DNA from: Pseudomonas putida
Lineage (GTDB): Bacteria; Pseudomonadota; Gammaproteobacteria; Pseudomonadales; Pseudomonadaceae
DNA length: 64,000 bases
Direction of reading: 5' to 3'
Assembly: GCF_002906855.1 (NCBI RefSeq)
Contig: NZ_MINI01000048.1
Location: forward strand, 62,001 to 126,000
The notes beneath the pieces were generated by a model that had not been told where the DNA came from, did no database searches, and was given only the letters and a program-made list of their open reading frames with translations. Position numbers and translations under genes: made by a program. Each line of letters begins with the position of its first letter. The first letter of the stretch is position 1. Below, one piece after another: positions 1 to 8,220 of this stretch.

Positions 1-204
1 CACTTTCTCGACTTTTTCAGGCTTTTCGACCTTTTCGACCTTTTCGACTTTTTCCACCTTCTCGACTTTCTCAGGCCTTTCGACCTTCTCTACTTTCTCC
101 ACCTTTTCGACTTTCTCGGGCTTTTCGACTTTCTCTACTTTCTCGACCTTTTCCACCTTCTGGACTTTTTCGAGCTCTACTTTTTCAACATGCTCGACCT
201 TCTC
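1..204 (-). repeat. Triplet-codon repeat encoding (V/P)EK tract
   Basis: The DNA is a degenerate tandem array of a 9-bp unit (plus strand close to CTTTTTCGA). It is read on the minus strand as Val-Glu-Lys and Pro-Glu-Lys triplets. It continues beyond the window edge, so its full length is unknown. Such a tract is expected to form an extended, highly charged rod, and it is prone to length change by slippage. Confidence 0.85.
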
Positions 205-1617
205 CACCCGATCGGAGCTGCCACTGTTGCTGGTCTCGCGTTGCTCCACGTTGTCGACATGCCGTGACTTCCCAGACCTGTCTTCACTTTCAAAGGTGTC
301 ATGGCCACTGGAGTCGCTGGTCGAACTCCGTCCACTGTGATCCTCACTGTCTTCGCGGCGGCTGCTGGAGGCCCCACGCTCACCTTGGTCACTGCTGCTC
401 GAGCTGCCCGAACCGCTGGTACCGTGCTCGCTCTGACGCCCGGAATGCCCTCTGTCCGAACGGTCGTCGCGGTCATCATCGAACTCGATGCGGGAGGCCC
501 GTAGCTCGTGCGTGGCACTGAATACCCCGCTTACTCGCACCCGTTGGTCAAGTGCAATTGCAGCAGGCTGGTTACCGACGATCACGGTATCCTGCCCCAG
601 CGTCACGTTGATGCCGCCGACGACCAGCTGGCGCGCCTGGGTGCGCTGCACCAGCCCCTCGATCACCGCAGTCTGCACCCTGCCAGCAAACGGCAGGCTC
701 GGGTCAGGGCGGGTTTGTGCGACTTCCAGCTGGTTCCCGGTCCATTGGCCGCGCACCAGCATTTCCCGCGCCGGCGCCACGCGGGTCCCCAGCTTCAGCC
801 CCTGCAGGCTGCCGGGGCGATCGACAGTACCGATGGCGCTGGCCTCCCTGAGCCCTGGCGCCCGCTCGATACGGCTAGCCACCACTTCACCTGCCGCATC
901 GCGCAGGCCGCTGACCCTGACCGGTTCGCCTGGGCGCAGCCCTTCAGCCACGCGCGCCCCGGCGGCAAGGCGCACAGGTTGACCCATGACCCGCAGTGGC
1001 CCCGCAGCATTCGGCAGTGCCGTCAGCGGCCCCTCGTAAACGTTGAGAATCGCGATGCGCCCGGCTTGCAGGCCACGCTGTGTGCCATAGGCCTCCACCG
1101 CGACAACCTGGCCGATCGCCAGATGAGCGGTGCTGGCAGGGGCACCATTTTCACTCACCGGTACATCCTTGCCGTAGTGCACTTCCTGGCCATTGACGCA
1201 GATTGAAGCAAATCCGGTGATGGTGCCGACGATCCCCGTGCCCCCGGTACCGCCTGGGCGCTGGATCGGGGCTCCGCTGCCGCCCACGCCACCGTGGCCG
1301 CGATCGATGAAAGTACCGTCTACCCCCTCTGCCACCGCGCCGGTACCACCCGTTCCGCCAGGGCGCTGCTGGAGCGGCGCCCCCGTGCCACCCACCCCGC
1401 CGTTGTCACTACGCACGCCGGTTCCGCCAACACCGCCGGTTCTGGCGCCTGTACCACCGGTGCCGCCCGGGAACTGCAAGCCCGCAGCCCCAGCCATACC
1501 CACTTCATCACGGCTGACACAAACCGGTGCTGCAACCACCTCGGCAGGCGCCACCAGGCTCAGCCCGAAACCCAGGGCGAGTGCGACGAGGCTGAGGCAG
1601 CGCGCGAGGGGGGTCAT
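1..1617 (-). CDS. DUF5666-type exported protein, C-terminus cut by window edge
   Basis: The frame runs off the left edge, so the C-terminus is missing. It starts with a signal peptide (hydrophobic stretch to about residue 32). A glycine/threonine-rich tract follows (repeats of GGTGGTG and GGVGGTG, about residues 45-120). Then come several beta-type modules of the DUF5666 kind (segments such as VVAVEAYG, GQPVRLAAGARV, RVSGLRD). Next is a Ser/Asp/Arg-rich linker, and last a long tract of VEKVEKPEK triplets that reaches the edge. Its ATG overlaps the stop of the upstream DUF6502 gene (ATGA at 1614-1617), so the two are probably translationally coupled. The function is unknown; I infer a secreted or surface-associated, low-complexity protein. 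Confidence 0.8.
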   Translation of the reverse strand, partial: MTPLARCLSLVALALGFGLSLVAPAEVVAAPVCVSRDEVGMAGAAGLQFPGGTGGTGARTGGVGGTGVRSDNGGVGGTGAPLQQRPGGTGGTGAVAEGVDGTFIDRGHGGVGGSGAPIQRPGGTGGTGIVGTITGFASICVNGQEVHYGKDVPVSENGAPASTAHLAIGQVVAVEAYGTQRGLQAGRIAILNVYEGPLTALPNAAGPLRVMGQPVRLAAGARVAEGLRPGEPVRVSGLRDAAGEVVASRIERAPGLREASAIGTVDRPGSLQGLKLGTRVAPAREMLVRGQWTGNQLEVAQTRPDPSLPFAGRVQTAVIEGLVQRTQARQLVVGGINVTLGQDTVIVGNQPAAIALDQRVRVSGVFSATHELRASRIEFDDDRDDRSDRGHSGRQSEHGTSGSGSSSSSDQGERGASSSRREDSEDHSGRSSTSDSSGHDTFESEDRSGKSRHVDNVEQRETSNSGSSDRVEKVEHVEKVELEKVQKVEKVEKVEKVEKPEKVEKVEKVEKVERPEKVEKVEKVEKVEKVEKPEKVEKV

Positions 1618-2459
1618 GAGTCGGCAGTCTTCGACGAATCGGGGTCGGTGGCTTCAGTGTAGAAATACAGCCCCACGGTAATGCGCTGGCGTTCCTCGTG
1701 GCGTGGCACGTCGGTGTTTTCCAGCTCGGCGGCCAACCGGCTGAATTCCAGCAAGGTTTGCATGCCGTCCTTGGAGACCGCTTCACGCAGCGTGCCGACG
1801 CTGGCCGAGGTCAGGGCATCGTAGTGCACGCTGCGTTCGAAAAACGGCAGGCCTTCGCCGCTGAGGTTGTGCACCGCTGCGCAGGCGTGGTCATGTAGGT
1901 TGTGGCCAAAATACGCGGCTTTCTCTTCGAAGCCCTTCTGCGGCACGAATGCCTGGGCTTCGAGGTGAACGCAATCCTGATCATCGAGGCGAACGATACC
2001 CAGGCGCAGCCACTCATCCAGTACCACCCGCCCGCGGATGTCGGTGCTGATTTTCGCCACCAGGGCATCGAATGAGCAATCGCCGCCAACGCTGGCCAGC
2101 CTTGGCAGCGCCAACGCCTGCCCGGCCTCGGAGCAGAACGGTGGGCTGGTGGTCCATACATTCACCAGCTGCGCACCCAAGGTAATGTTTTCCGGCAGCT
2201 CAGCGTCAGTTGCGTCATTTTCACTTCGCAGCCGCCGGACATCCTTGCGATGCACGCCGGTAAGCAGGCTGATGCGGCTGTCTGTCGGCACCTTGTCGCC
2301 CAGGCGAAACTCGCGAAGAGCCACATCGACGAAGACTTCCTTTAGTACGTCGGTGAACATCGTGTAGGTCACCCCTTTGCGCAGCATCAGGCGCACCAGG
2401 GGGCGCATGACCCTGCGCAGTGCGCTCAACATGGAAGGGGGGATAGAGGGCGATTGCAT
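1614..2459 (-). CDS. DUF6502 family protein
   Basis: A 281-residue cytoplasmic protein. The ATG at 2459 was chosen because AAGGA lies about nine bases before it. Longer in-frame extensions have no ribosome-binding site. The N-terminal part (SALRRVMRPLVRLML, GVTYTMFTDVLKEVFVDVA) and a following helix-turn-helix-like segment (SRISLLTGVHRKDVRRL, about residues 60-80) suit a DNA-binding or regulatory protein of the DUF6502 family, which is common in proteobacteria and uncharacterised. It is the first gene of a two-gene operon with the DUF5666 protein, and the partnership is conserved enough in layout to suggest a shared role. Confidence 0.75.
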   Translation of the reverse strand: MQSPSIPPSMLSALRRVMRPLVRLMLRKGVTYTMFTDVLKEVFVDVALREFRLGDKVPTDSRISLLTGVHRKDVRRLRSENDATDAELPENITLGAQLVNVWTTSPPFCSEAGQALALPRLASVGGDCSFDALVAKISTDIRGRVVLDEWLRLGIVRLDDQDCVHLEAQAFVPQKGFEEKAAYFGHNLHDHACAAVHNLSGEGLPFFERSVHYDALTSASVGTLREAVSKDGMQTLLEFSRLAAELENTDVPRHEERQRITVGLYFYTEATDPDSSKTADS

Positions 2460-2650
2460 GGAGCGCATTCCTTGACAGTTGAACCCAGCATACGGCGCGG
2501 GAAAACATCCCGCACCAACTGTAACTACTTCCCACCAGAATGAGAAAAAGCTGTCAGCGCACACTGCAAACGCGTGATAAGGCTGCACCGCCCGAGACTC
2601 GCTCATACAAAACCCGTTCCCTGGGCCTTGTATGGGCTGTTCACTGCCAA

Positions 2651-3199
2651 TCAGCTCCTGCTGTTGTCATCGCCGACTTCGCCGGCGGCATGAGCACCGC
2701 GGTCATCACCCTGTTCGCGACCCAGATGGTTGCCATTATCGTCACCAGGTTCACCACCAACGTGATTGCCATGATCGTCGCCAGGTTCACCGCCAACATG
2801 ATTGCCATGATCATCACCGGGCTCACCGCCAACGTGATTGCCATGGTCATCACCCCTTTCAGCATGGTTGCTGCTGCGTCCGGAGTTTGAGGTGCCATCG
2901 TGACCCTGGCCTGCTTCACCATGGCCGCTGCCACTGTTGCCGGCATGGCCGCCGCTGCCACTACCGCCGTGGCCGCCACCGCTGCCGCTTCCACCGCCAC
3001 CACCGCCGTGGCCACCACCACCGCCACCGCTTCCACCGCCGCCACCGTGACCGCCGCCACCACCACCGCCGCCGCCATCCTTGGCATAGGCGCTGGAGCC
3101 ATGAGAAATCGCGTCTGGAACCAATACGATGGCCGTCGACAGCACGCCTGCAACGGCAACTGCCAGTAGAGCCCTTTTGAACAGCATGTGGATTTGCAT
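2651..3199 (-). CDS. Exported glycine-rich protein with 12-residue repeats
   Basis: A protein of about 182 residues starting at the ATG at 3199 (GGAG seven bases upstream). It has a signal peptide ending near the SSAYA motif, then a glycine-rich segment with runs of up to ten Gly punctuated by His and Ser. The C-terminal third is five tandem 12-residue units of the type DDHGNHVGGEPG. There is no recognised catalytic domain. The regular Asp/His/Asn content could bind divalent metals, but that is inference. It stands alone between the DUF6502 operon and the acetyltransferase, on the opposite strand from the latter. Confidence 0.7.
   Translation of the reverse strand: MQIHMLFKRALLAVAVAGVLSTAIVLVPDAISHGSSAYAKDGGGGGGGGGHGGGGGSGGGGGGHGGGGGGSGSGGGHGGSGSGGHAGNSGSGHGEAGQGHDGTSNSGRSSNHAERGDDHGNHVGGEPGDDHGNHVGGEPGDDHGNHVGGEPGDDNGNHLGREQGDDRGAHAAGEVGDDNSRS
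2672..2851 (-). repeat. Five tandem 36-bp coding repeats
   Basis: Five in-frame 36-bp units encode DDHGNHVGGEPG (three near-identical copies), DDNGNHLGREQG and DDRGAHAAGEVG. The first three are close to identical at DNA level, indicating recent tandem duplication, and the two distal units have diverged. Confidence 0.9.
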
Positions 3200-3272
3200 T
3201 TTCCGTCTCCAGGTCTTCGCCATGAGAACGCCAAATCAAGCCGGGAATCTGTTGTAAGTTATTTCTTTTCTT

Positions 3273-3295
3273 GGCGTGGGAATTTTTCCCACGCC
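3273..3295. promoter_or_regulatory. Perfect 10-bp inverted repeat, possible operator
   Basis: GGCGTGGGAA, a TTT spacer and TTCCCACGCC form a perfect palindrome in the divergent gap between the glycine-rich protein and the acetyltransferase. No T-tract of terminator length follows. The position between two divergent starts fits a regulator-binding site, but the cognate regulator cannot be named. Confidence 0.4.
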
Positions 3296-3397
3296 TAATT
3301 AATAGACCTCTACGCCTCAGCCTTCAAGGCGCGCACGGAAAAGCCGACCAGTGGTTGGCCTGCTATGTTTTCTCTATCGCCATGGAGGAACACCAGC

Positions 3398-3853
3398 ATG
3401 CATTCGGCTCTCACACTGCAAACCCCGCGCTACAGCGACTACGGCGAGCTGGTGCAGATCTGGGAAGACTCGGTGCGGGCGACTCATGACTTCCTGCCCG
3501 AGGCCTACATCGTGTTGCTGCGCGAGCAGGTGCTGCGCCGCTACCTCGACGCAGTGATGCTGATCTGCTGCAAGGATCGCCAGCGCATCTGTGGCTTTGC
3601 CGGAGTCGCCAACGGCTACGTGCACATGCTGTTCGTCGCACCGGACTATCGCGGCAAGGGTGTTGGCAGGCGCCTGCTGCGTTGTGCGATCGATGAATTG
3701 AATGCCGAACGCCTGGACGTCAACGAACAGAACCCGCAAGCCCTGGGCTTCTACTTGCACGAAGGCTTCGAAGTAGTCGGCCGCTCAGAAACGGATGGCT
3801 TGGGGCAGCCCTATCCCCTTCTGCACATGAGGCTGATTCCTACAGCGTCTTAA
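3398..3853 (+). CDS. yjaB: GNAT N-acetyltransferase, YjaB-like
   Basis: 151 residues, starting at the ATG at 3398 behind GGAGG with nine bases of spacing. The acetyl-CoA-binding motif of the GNAT fold is present (VAPDYRGKGVGRRLL). The distal part (LDVNEQNPQALGFYLHEGF and GRSETDGLGQPYPLLHM) closely follows the pattern of Escherichia coli YjaB. YjaB-type enzymes are acetyl-CoA-dependent acetyltransferases of uncertain substrate. The gene appears monocistronic and is followed by a 119-bp gap holding nothing recognisable. Confidence 0.75.
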   Translation: MHSALTLQTPRYSDYGELVQIWEDSVRATHDFLPEAYIVLLREQVLRRYLDAVMLICCKDRQRICGFAGVANGYVHMLFVAPDYRGKGVGRRLLRCAIDELNAERLDVNEQNPQALGFYLHEGFEVVGRSETDGLGQPYPLLHMRLIPTAS

Positions 3854-3972
3854 GGCGGCGTCCGAATATGCCGTGGTCTGCGTCCAAAACGGCGCATTTG
3901 ACACAGATTCCCATCATCAACCGCGCACAGGCAGGTACAATGTAGGTCTTTCCCTGCCTTGCGAATTGCCCC

Positions 3973-4683
3973 ATGTCCGAACCCGTCCGCCTGTCCAAAC
4001 GCCTCATCGAGCAGCTTGGTTGCTCCCGCCGCGAGGCCGAGCAGTACATCGAAGGAGGCTGGGTCACGGTCGATGGGGTGGTAGTCGAGCAACCTCAGTT
4101 CAAAGTCGACGACCAGCGCGTCGAACTGCTGCCGGGAGCACGCACCGAGGCACTGGACCCCGTCACCCTGCTGATGCACCAAGCGGCCGGTGTCGACAGC
4201 GAAACCGCCCGCGCCAGCATGAACATGGGCAACCTCAGCGAGGCCCACCGCGAAGGCGTACGGCCCCTGCACGGGCACTTTGCCCGCCTGACCTGCCTGG
4301 CGCCGCTGGAACGTGGTGCCACCGGCCTACAGGTGTTCACCCAGGACTGGCGCGTCACCCGCAAGATCGACGCCGACCTGCGCCGCCTGGAGCAGGAATA
4401 CATCATCGAAGTGCGCGGTGAGACCACGCCTCAGGCCTTGGAGCGCCTGGCGCGCGGTGCGACGCGCAATGACCGGGAACTACCCAAGGCCAAGGCCAGC
4501 TGGCAGAACGAGACCCACTTGCGCCTGGTCGTGAAAAACCCGCAACCCGGGCACATCAGCGAGCTGTGTGCCTACCTGCGCCTGGAAGTGCTAGGCATGC
4601 GCCGCATTCGCCTGGGCGGTGTATCGATGGGCAAGCTGCCCGTGGGGCAGTGGCGTTACCTGGCAGCCACCGAACGTTTCTAA
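3973..4683 (+). CDS. S4-domain pseudouridine synthase homologue with altered catalytic motif
   Basis: 236 residues. The N-terminal S4 RNA-binding domain (RLSKRLIEQLGCSRREAEQY, residues 6-25) is followed by an RsuA/RluB/RluE/RluF-type pseudouridine synthase fold. Known family members have a GRLD motif whose Asp is the catalytic nucleophile. Here the equivalent stretch reads LAPLERGATGLQVF (residues 109-122), placing Glu113 where the Asp should be and losing the usual Arg-Leu context. The protein may be a diverged enzyme or an inactive RNA-binding relative. A hairpin without a T-tract (4691-4708) follows before the DUF1456 gene. Confidence 0.75.
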   Translation: MSEPVRLSKRLIEQLGCSRREAEQYIEGGWVTVDGVVVEQPQFKVDDQRVELLPGARTEALDPVTLLMHQAAGVDSETARASMNMGNLSEAHREGVRPLHGHFARLTCLAPLERGATGLQVFTQDWRVTRKIDADLRRLEQEYIIEVRGETTPQALERLARGATRNDRELPKAKASWQNETHLRLVVKNPQPGHISELCAYLRLEVLGMRRIRLGGVSMGKLPVGQWRYLAATERF

Positions 4684-4730
4684 GCAATACGCCACGCTCC
4701 GGCGTGGCTACTGAACAGGATTTTGCAGCA

Positions 4731-5192
4731 ATGAACCACAACGATGTCCTGCGCAGCTTGCGCTACATGCTCAAGGTGAACGACGCCAAGATGGCCGAAA
4801 TCATCGCGCTGTCCGGCCTCGAAGTTAACCCGATCGTGCTCGCCACCTACTTGAAGAAGGAAGACGAAGCCGGTTTCGTGCGTTGCCCGGAGCGGGTCAT
4901 GGCGCACTTCCTTGACGGCCTGGTGATCCACCGCCGCGGCAAGGACGATAGCCGCCCACCACAGCCGGTCGAACTGCCGGTGACCAACAACACCATCCTG
5001 AAAAAACTGCGGGTGGCCTTCGAGCTCAAGGAAGAAGACCTGCACGCCATCCTCAAGACGGTAAATTTCCCGGTGTCCAAGCCTGAACTCAGCGCGCTGT
5101 TCCGCAAGGTCGGGCATGACAACTATCGCCCGTGTGGCGACCAGCTGCTGCGCAACTTCCTCAAGGGCCTGACCCTGCGCGTGCGCGGCTGA
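4731..5192 (+). CDS. DUF1456 protein (YehS-like)
   Basis: 153 residues, starting MNHNDVLRSLRYML at 4731, with AGGA about eleven bases upstream. It contains two copies of the DUF1456 module (about residues 1-65 and 85-150), each beginning NxxxLxxLR and carrying a helix pair. This matches the YehS family, found widely in gamma-proteobacteria and without an assigned biochemical function. The trmO gene follows without a gap, so the two are probably co-transcribed. Confidence 0.85.
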   Translation: MNHNDVLRSLRYMLKVNDAKMAEIIALSGLEVNPIVLATYLKKEDEAGFVRCPERVMAHFLDGLVIHRRGKDDSRPPQPVELPVTNNTILKKLRVAFELKEEDLHAILKTVNFPVSKPELSALFRKVGHDNYRPCGDQLLRNFLKGLTLRVRG

Positions 5193-5198
5193 GTGGCC

Positions 5199-5894
5199 AT
5201 GCAGCATACGGTTGCACCGGTCGGCATAGTCCGCTCCTGCTTCAAGGAGAAGTTTGCCATCCCGCGCCAGCCGCAGCTGGCGCCAGCTGCCCGCGGGGTG
5301 CTGGAACTGCTGCCGCCGTTCGATCAGGGCGATGCGGTGGCCGGGCTGGAGCAGGTCAGCCATGTCTGGTTGCTGTTCCTGTTCCACCAGGCCCTGGAAG
5401 ACAAACCGCGCCTGAAAGTGCGCCCGCCACGCCTGGGCGGCAACAAGAGCATGGGCGTGTTCGCCACCCGCGCCACCCATCGCCCCAACGGCATCGGCCA
5501 ATCGGTGGTACGCCTGGAGGGTGTGGAGCCAGGGCGCCTGTTGCTGTCCGGGATTGACCTGCTGGACGGTACGCCGGTCCTGGACATCAAACCCTACGTC
5601 CCCTACGCCGACAGCGTTGCCGGGGCAAGCAACCTGATGGCCAGTGATGCGCCGCTCGCTATTGCCGTTGGCTGGAGCGACACTGCCTTGCCCCAGGCCC
5701 ACGCACATGGGCTGCGCCTTGGCGAGCCGCTGGTGGAACTGATCGAGCAATGCCTGGCGCAGGACCCGCGCCCAGCCTATCAGGTGCCACCACCGGAGCG
5801 GGTGTACGGGGTGAAGTTCTGGGATGTGCAGGTCCGCTGGCATTACCCGCAACCGGATCAGATCCAAGTGCTGGAAGTCGTACGGGAAGGCTGA
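5199..5894 (+). CDS. trmO: tRNA (N6-threonylcarbamoyladenosine37-N6)-methyltransferase TrmO
   Basis: 231 residues. TrmO (formerly TsaA/YaeB) methylates t6A37 of certain tRNAs using S-adenosylmethionine. The family hallmarks are visible: IVRSCFKEKFAIPRQP at the N-terminus, GVFATRATHRPNGIGQS in the middle and LDIKPYVPYADS. A GTG at 5193 immediately after the stop of the preceding gene is an alternative start; the ATG at 5199 gives a normal N-terminus. A strong terminator follows at 5915-5947. Confidence 0.92.
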   Translation: MQHTVAPVGIVRSCFKEKFAIPRQPQLAPAARGVLELLPPFDQGDAVAGLEQVSHVWLLFLFHQALEDKPRLKVRPPRLGGNKSMGVFATRATHRPNGIGQSVVRLEGVEPGRLLLSGIDLLDGTPVLDIKPYVPYADSVAGASNLMASDAPLAIAVGWSDTALPQAHAHGLRLGEPLVELIEQCLAQDPRPAYQVPPPERVYGVKFWDVQVRWHYPQPDQIQVLEVVREG

Positions 5895-5914
5895 AAATCA
5901 CCTCCTTGCAGGCA

Positions 5915-5947
5915 TAAAAAAACGCAGACCCAGGTCTGCGTTTTTTG
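5915..5947. terminator. Bidirectional terminator between trmO and fpr
   Basis: AACGCAGACC and GGTCTGCGTT form a 10-bp stem flanked by an A-run on the left and a T-run on the right. It can end transcription from trmO (plus) and fpr (minus), which converge here. Confidence 0.9.
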
Positions 5948-5961
5948 TTGCTGCATTCGTC

Positions 5962-6741
5962 TTATTTCTCGACGAATGCACGCTCGATCAGGTAGTCACC
6001 CGGCTCGCGCATGCGCGGGGAGACCTTCAGGCCGAAGCTGTCGAGCACTTCGCTGGTTTCGTCGAGCATGCTCGGGCTGCCGCAGATCATCGCGCGGTCG
6101 TCTTCCGGGTTGATCGGTGGCAGGCCGATATCGCTGAACAGCTTGCCGCTGCGCATCAGGTCGGTCAGGCGGCCCTGGTTCTCGAACGGCTCGCGGGTCA
6201 CGGTCGGGTAGTAGATCAGCTTGTCACGGACCGACTCACCGAAGAACTCGTTCTGCGGCAGGTGCTCGGTAATAAACTCGCGGTAGGCCACTTCGTTGAC
6301 GTAACGCACACCGTGAACCAGGATCACTTTTTCAAAGCGCTCGTAGGTTTCCGGGTCCTGGATGACGCTCATGAACGGCGCCAGGCCGGTACCTGTGCTC
6401 AGCAGGTACAGGTGCTTGCCCGGTTTCAGATCATCGAGGACCAGGGTACCGGTTGGCTTCTTGCTGATGATGATCTCGTCGCCTTCCTTCAGGTGCTGCA
6501 GCTGCGAGGTCAGCGGGCCATCCGGGACCTTGATGCTGAAGAACTCCAGGTGCTCTTCCCAGTTCGGCGAAGCGATGGAATAGGCGCGCATGAGCGGACG
6601 GCCGCTTTCCTGCTGCAGGCCGATCATCACGAACTGACCGTTCTCGAAGCGCAGACCCGGGTCGCGGGTGCACTTGAAGCTGAACAGGGTGTCGTTCCAG
6701 TGGTGCACACTGAGGACACGTTCGTGGTTCATGTTGCTCAT
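5962..6741 (-). CDS. fpr: Ferredoxin-NADP+ reductase
   Basis: 259 residues, start at the ATG at 6741 behind AGGAG with eight bases of spacing. The FAD-binding RAYSIAS motif, the NADP-binding GTGLAPF motif and the family C-terminus (ending AFVEK) are intact. Fpr transfers electrons between NADPH and ferredoxin or flavodoxin in the cytoplasm and supports iron-sulfur cluster repair under oxidative stress. In P. putida it is activated by FinR in response to superoxide, and the finR gene lies divergently next to it here. Confidence 0.95.
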   Translation of the reverse strand: MSNMNHERVLSVHHWNDTLFSFKCTRDPGLRFENGQFVMIGLQQESGRPLMRAYSIASPNWEEHLEFFSIKVPDGPLTSQLQHLKEGDEIIISKKPTGTLVLDDLKPGKHLYLLSTGTGLAPFMSVIQDPETYERFEKVILVHGVRYVNEVAYREFITEHLPQNEFFGESVRDKLIYYPTVTREPFENQGRLTDLMRSGKLFSDIGLPPINPEDDRAMICGSPSMLDETSEVLDSFGLKVSPRMREPGDYLIERAFVEK

Positions 6742-6858
6742 CGATGGGGCTCCTGAAGAAAACGCAGCGCGCAAGACGCGCAGTTGCGCGATAGTTTAGG
6801 GGCAGCGAGAATATCTGTTAACTGAATTATCAAGATATGTGTTATCGGTTATATAGAT
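6742..6858. promoter_or_regulatory. Divergent fpr/finR control region
   Basis: This 117-bp gap holds both promoters. An inverted repeat ATATCT (6811-6816) and AGATAT (6833-6838) separated by 16 bases lies near the finR side and is a candidate LysR-type binding site. FinR control of fpr is established in P. putida. The exact site proposed here is inference. Confidence 0.5.
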
Positions 6859-7785
6859 ATGCGATTTACACTTCGTCAGCTCCAGGTATTCGTCGCCGTG
6901 GCCCAGCACCAGAGTGTGTCGCGGGCTGCCAGCGTGCTCGCGCTTTCACAGTCGGCGGCGAGCACCTCCATTACTGAACTTGAGCGGCAATCGAGCTGCC
7001 AGCTGTTTGACCGCGCCGGCAAGCGCCTGGCGCTCAATGCCCTGGGCCATCAGTTGCTGCCCCAAGCCGTCGCCCTGCTCGACCAGGCCAAGGAAATCGA
7101 AGACCTGCTCAACGGCAAGTCCGGCTTCGGTTCGCTGGCGGTCGGTGCCACGCTGACCATCGGCAATTACCTGGCCACTCTGCTGATCGGCAGCTTCATG
7201 CAGGTACACCCGGAGAGCCAGGTCAAGCTGCATGTGCAGAACACCGCGCATATCGTGCACCAGGTTGCGCAATACGAAATTGATCTGGGTCTGATCGAAG
7301 GTGACTGCAACCACCCGGACCTGGAGGTGCAGCCATGGGTCGAAGACGAGCTGGTGGTGTTCTGTGCACCGCAACACCCACTGGCCAAGGCCGGACGCGC
7401 CGATGTCGAAGCTCTGTCGCAGGAGGCCTGGATCTTGCGCGAACAGGGTTCCGGCACACGCCTGACCTTCGACCAGGCCATGCGCCATCACCGCACCAGC
7501 CTGAACATCCGCCTGGAGCTGGAGCACACCGAGGCGATCAAGCGTGCCGTGGAGTCGGGCCTGGGTATCGGCTGTATTTCCCGCCTGGCCCTGCGCGATG
7601 CCTTCCGCCGCGGCAGCCTGGTACCGGTGGAGACGCCGGAGCTGGACCTGATGCGCCAGTTCTACTTCATCTGGCACAAGCAGAAGTACCAGACCTCGGC
7701 TATGCGTGAATTCCTGGAGCTGTGCCGCAACTTCACTGCGGGCTTTACCCGCAGTGACGAGATCGTCTTGCCGCCGATCGCTTAA
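6859..7785 (+). CDS. finR: LysR-type regulator FinR
   Basis: 308 residues. The winged helix-turn-helix of LysR regulators occupies residues 1-60 (LRQLQVFVAVAQHQSVSRAA, then SQSAASTSITELE), followed by a LysR substrate-binding domain. The divergent position beside fpr identifies it as FinR, the activator needed for superoxide induction of fpr in P. putida. Its stop codon overlaps the dgkA stop on the other strand by four bases, leaving no room for an intergenic terminator. Confidence 0.9.
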   Translation: MRFTLRQLQVFVAVAQHQSVSRAASVLALSQSAASTSITELERQSSCQLFDRAGKRLALNALGHQLLPQAVALLDQAKEIEDLLNGKSGFGSLAVGATLTIGNYLATLLIGSFMQVHPESQVKLHVQNTAHIVHQVAQYEIDLGLIEGDCNHPDLEVQPWVEDELVVFCAPQHPLAKAGRADVEALSQEAWILREQGSGTRLTFDQAMRHHRTSLNIRLELEHTEAIKRAVESGLGIGCISRLALRDAFRRGSLVPVETPELDLMRQFYFIWHKQKYQTSAMREFLELCRNFTAGFTRSDEIVLPPIA

Positions 7786-8147
7786 AGCAGAATCACACCC
7801 CACACCAGCGCGACCATGGTCAACGCTACCAGTTGCGCGGCGCTGCCCATGTCCTTGGCGTTCTTCGACAACGGGTGGCGCTCCAGCGAGATGCGGTCGA
7901 TGGCTGCTTCCACTGCCGAGTTGAACAGCTCGACGATCAGGCCGAGCAGGCAGACGGCGATCATGATTGCCCGCTCGGCACGGCTGACCGGCAGCCAGAA
8001 GGCGATCGGGATCAGCAGCACGTTGAGCAGTACCAGCTGGCGGAATGCGGCCTCACCCTTGAAGGCGGCGCGCAGGCCGTCCAGCGAATAGCCGGCGGCG
8101 TTGAAGATGCGTTTCAGGCCGGTCTGGCCTTTGAATGGCGATGTCAT
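7782..8147 (-). CDS. dgkA: Diacylglycerol kinase
   Basis: 121 residues, a small integral membrane kinase that phosphorylates diacylglycerol to phosphatidic acid, recycling lipid released during membrane-derived oligosaccharide synthesis. Three transmembrane helices are evident, and the catalytic signature ELFNSAVEAAIDRIS is present. The start ATG at 8147 gives the family N-terminus (MTSPFKGQTGLKRI). Its neighbour erdR is on the same strand, as in other pseudomonads. Confidence 0.93.
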   Translation of the reverse strand: MTSPFKGQTGLKRIFNAAGYSLDGLRAAFKGEAAFRQLVLLNVLLIPIAFWLPVSRAERAIMIAVCLLGLIVELFNSAVEAAIDRISLERHPLSKNAKDMGSAAQLVALTMVALVWGVILL

Positions 8148-8220
8148 GTGAGTCACTTCACAACAGAAAGGCCAGCAGACTAGTGCGGCACGGGTCAAAA
8201 AAGCGTGAATCCAGGCGTTG

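Noticed and set aside
2632..3234. Long frames opposite and beside the glycine-rich gene
   Set aside because: Shadows caused by the repetitive GC-rich composition; only one frame has a signal peptide and ribosome site.
4691..4708. GCCACGC/GCGTGGC hairpin as a terminator after the pseudouridine-synthase gene
   Set aside because: No T-tract follows and the next gene is in the same direction 23 bases on; it may be a weak attenuator at most.
4680..5867. A 395-codon minus-strand frame across the DUF1456 and trmO genes
   Set aside because: Shadow frame; the plus-strand genes match known families throughout.
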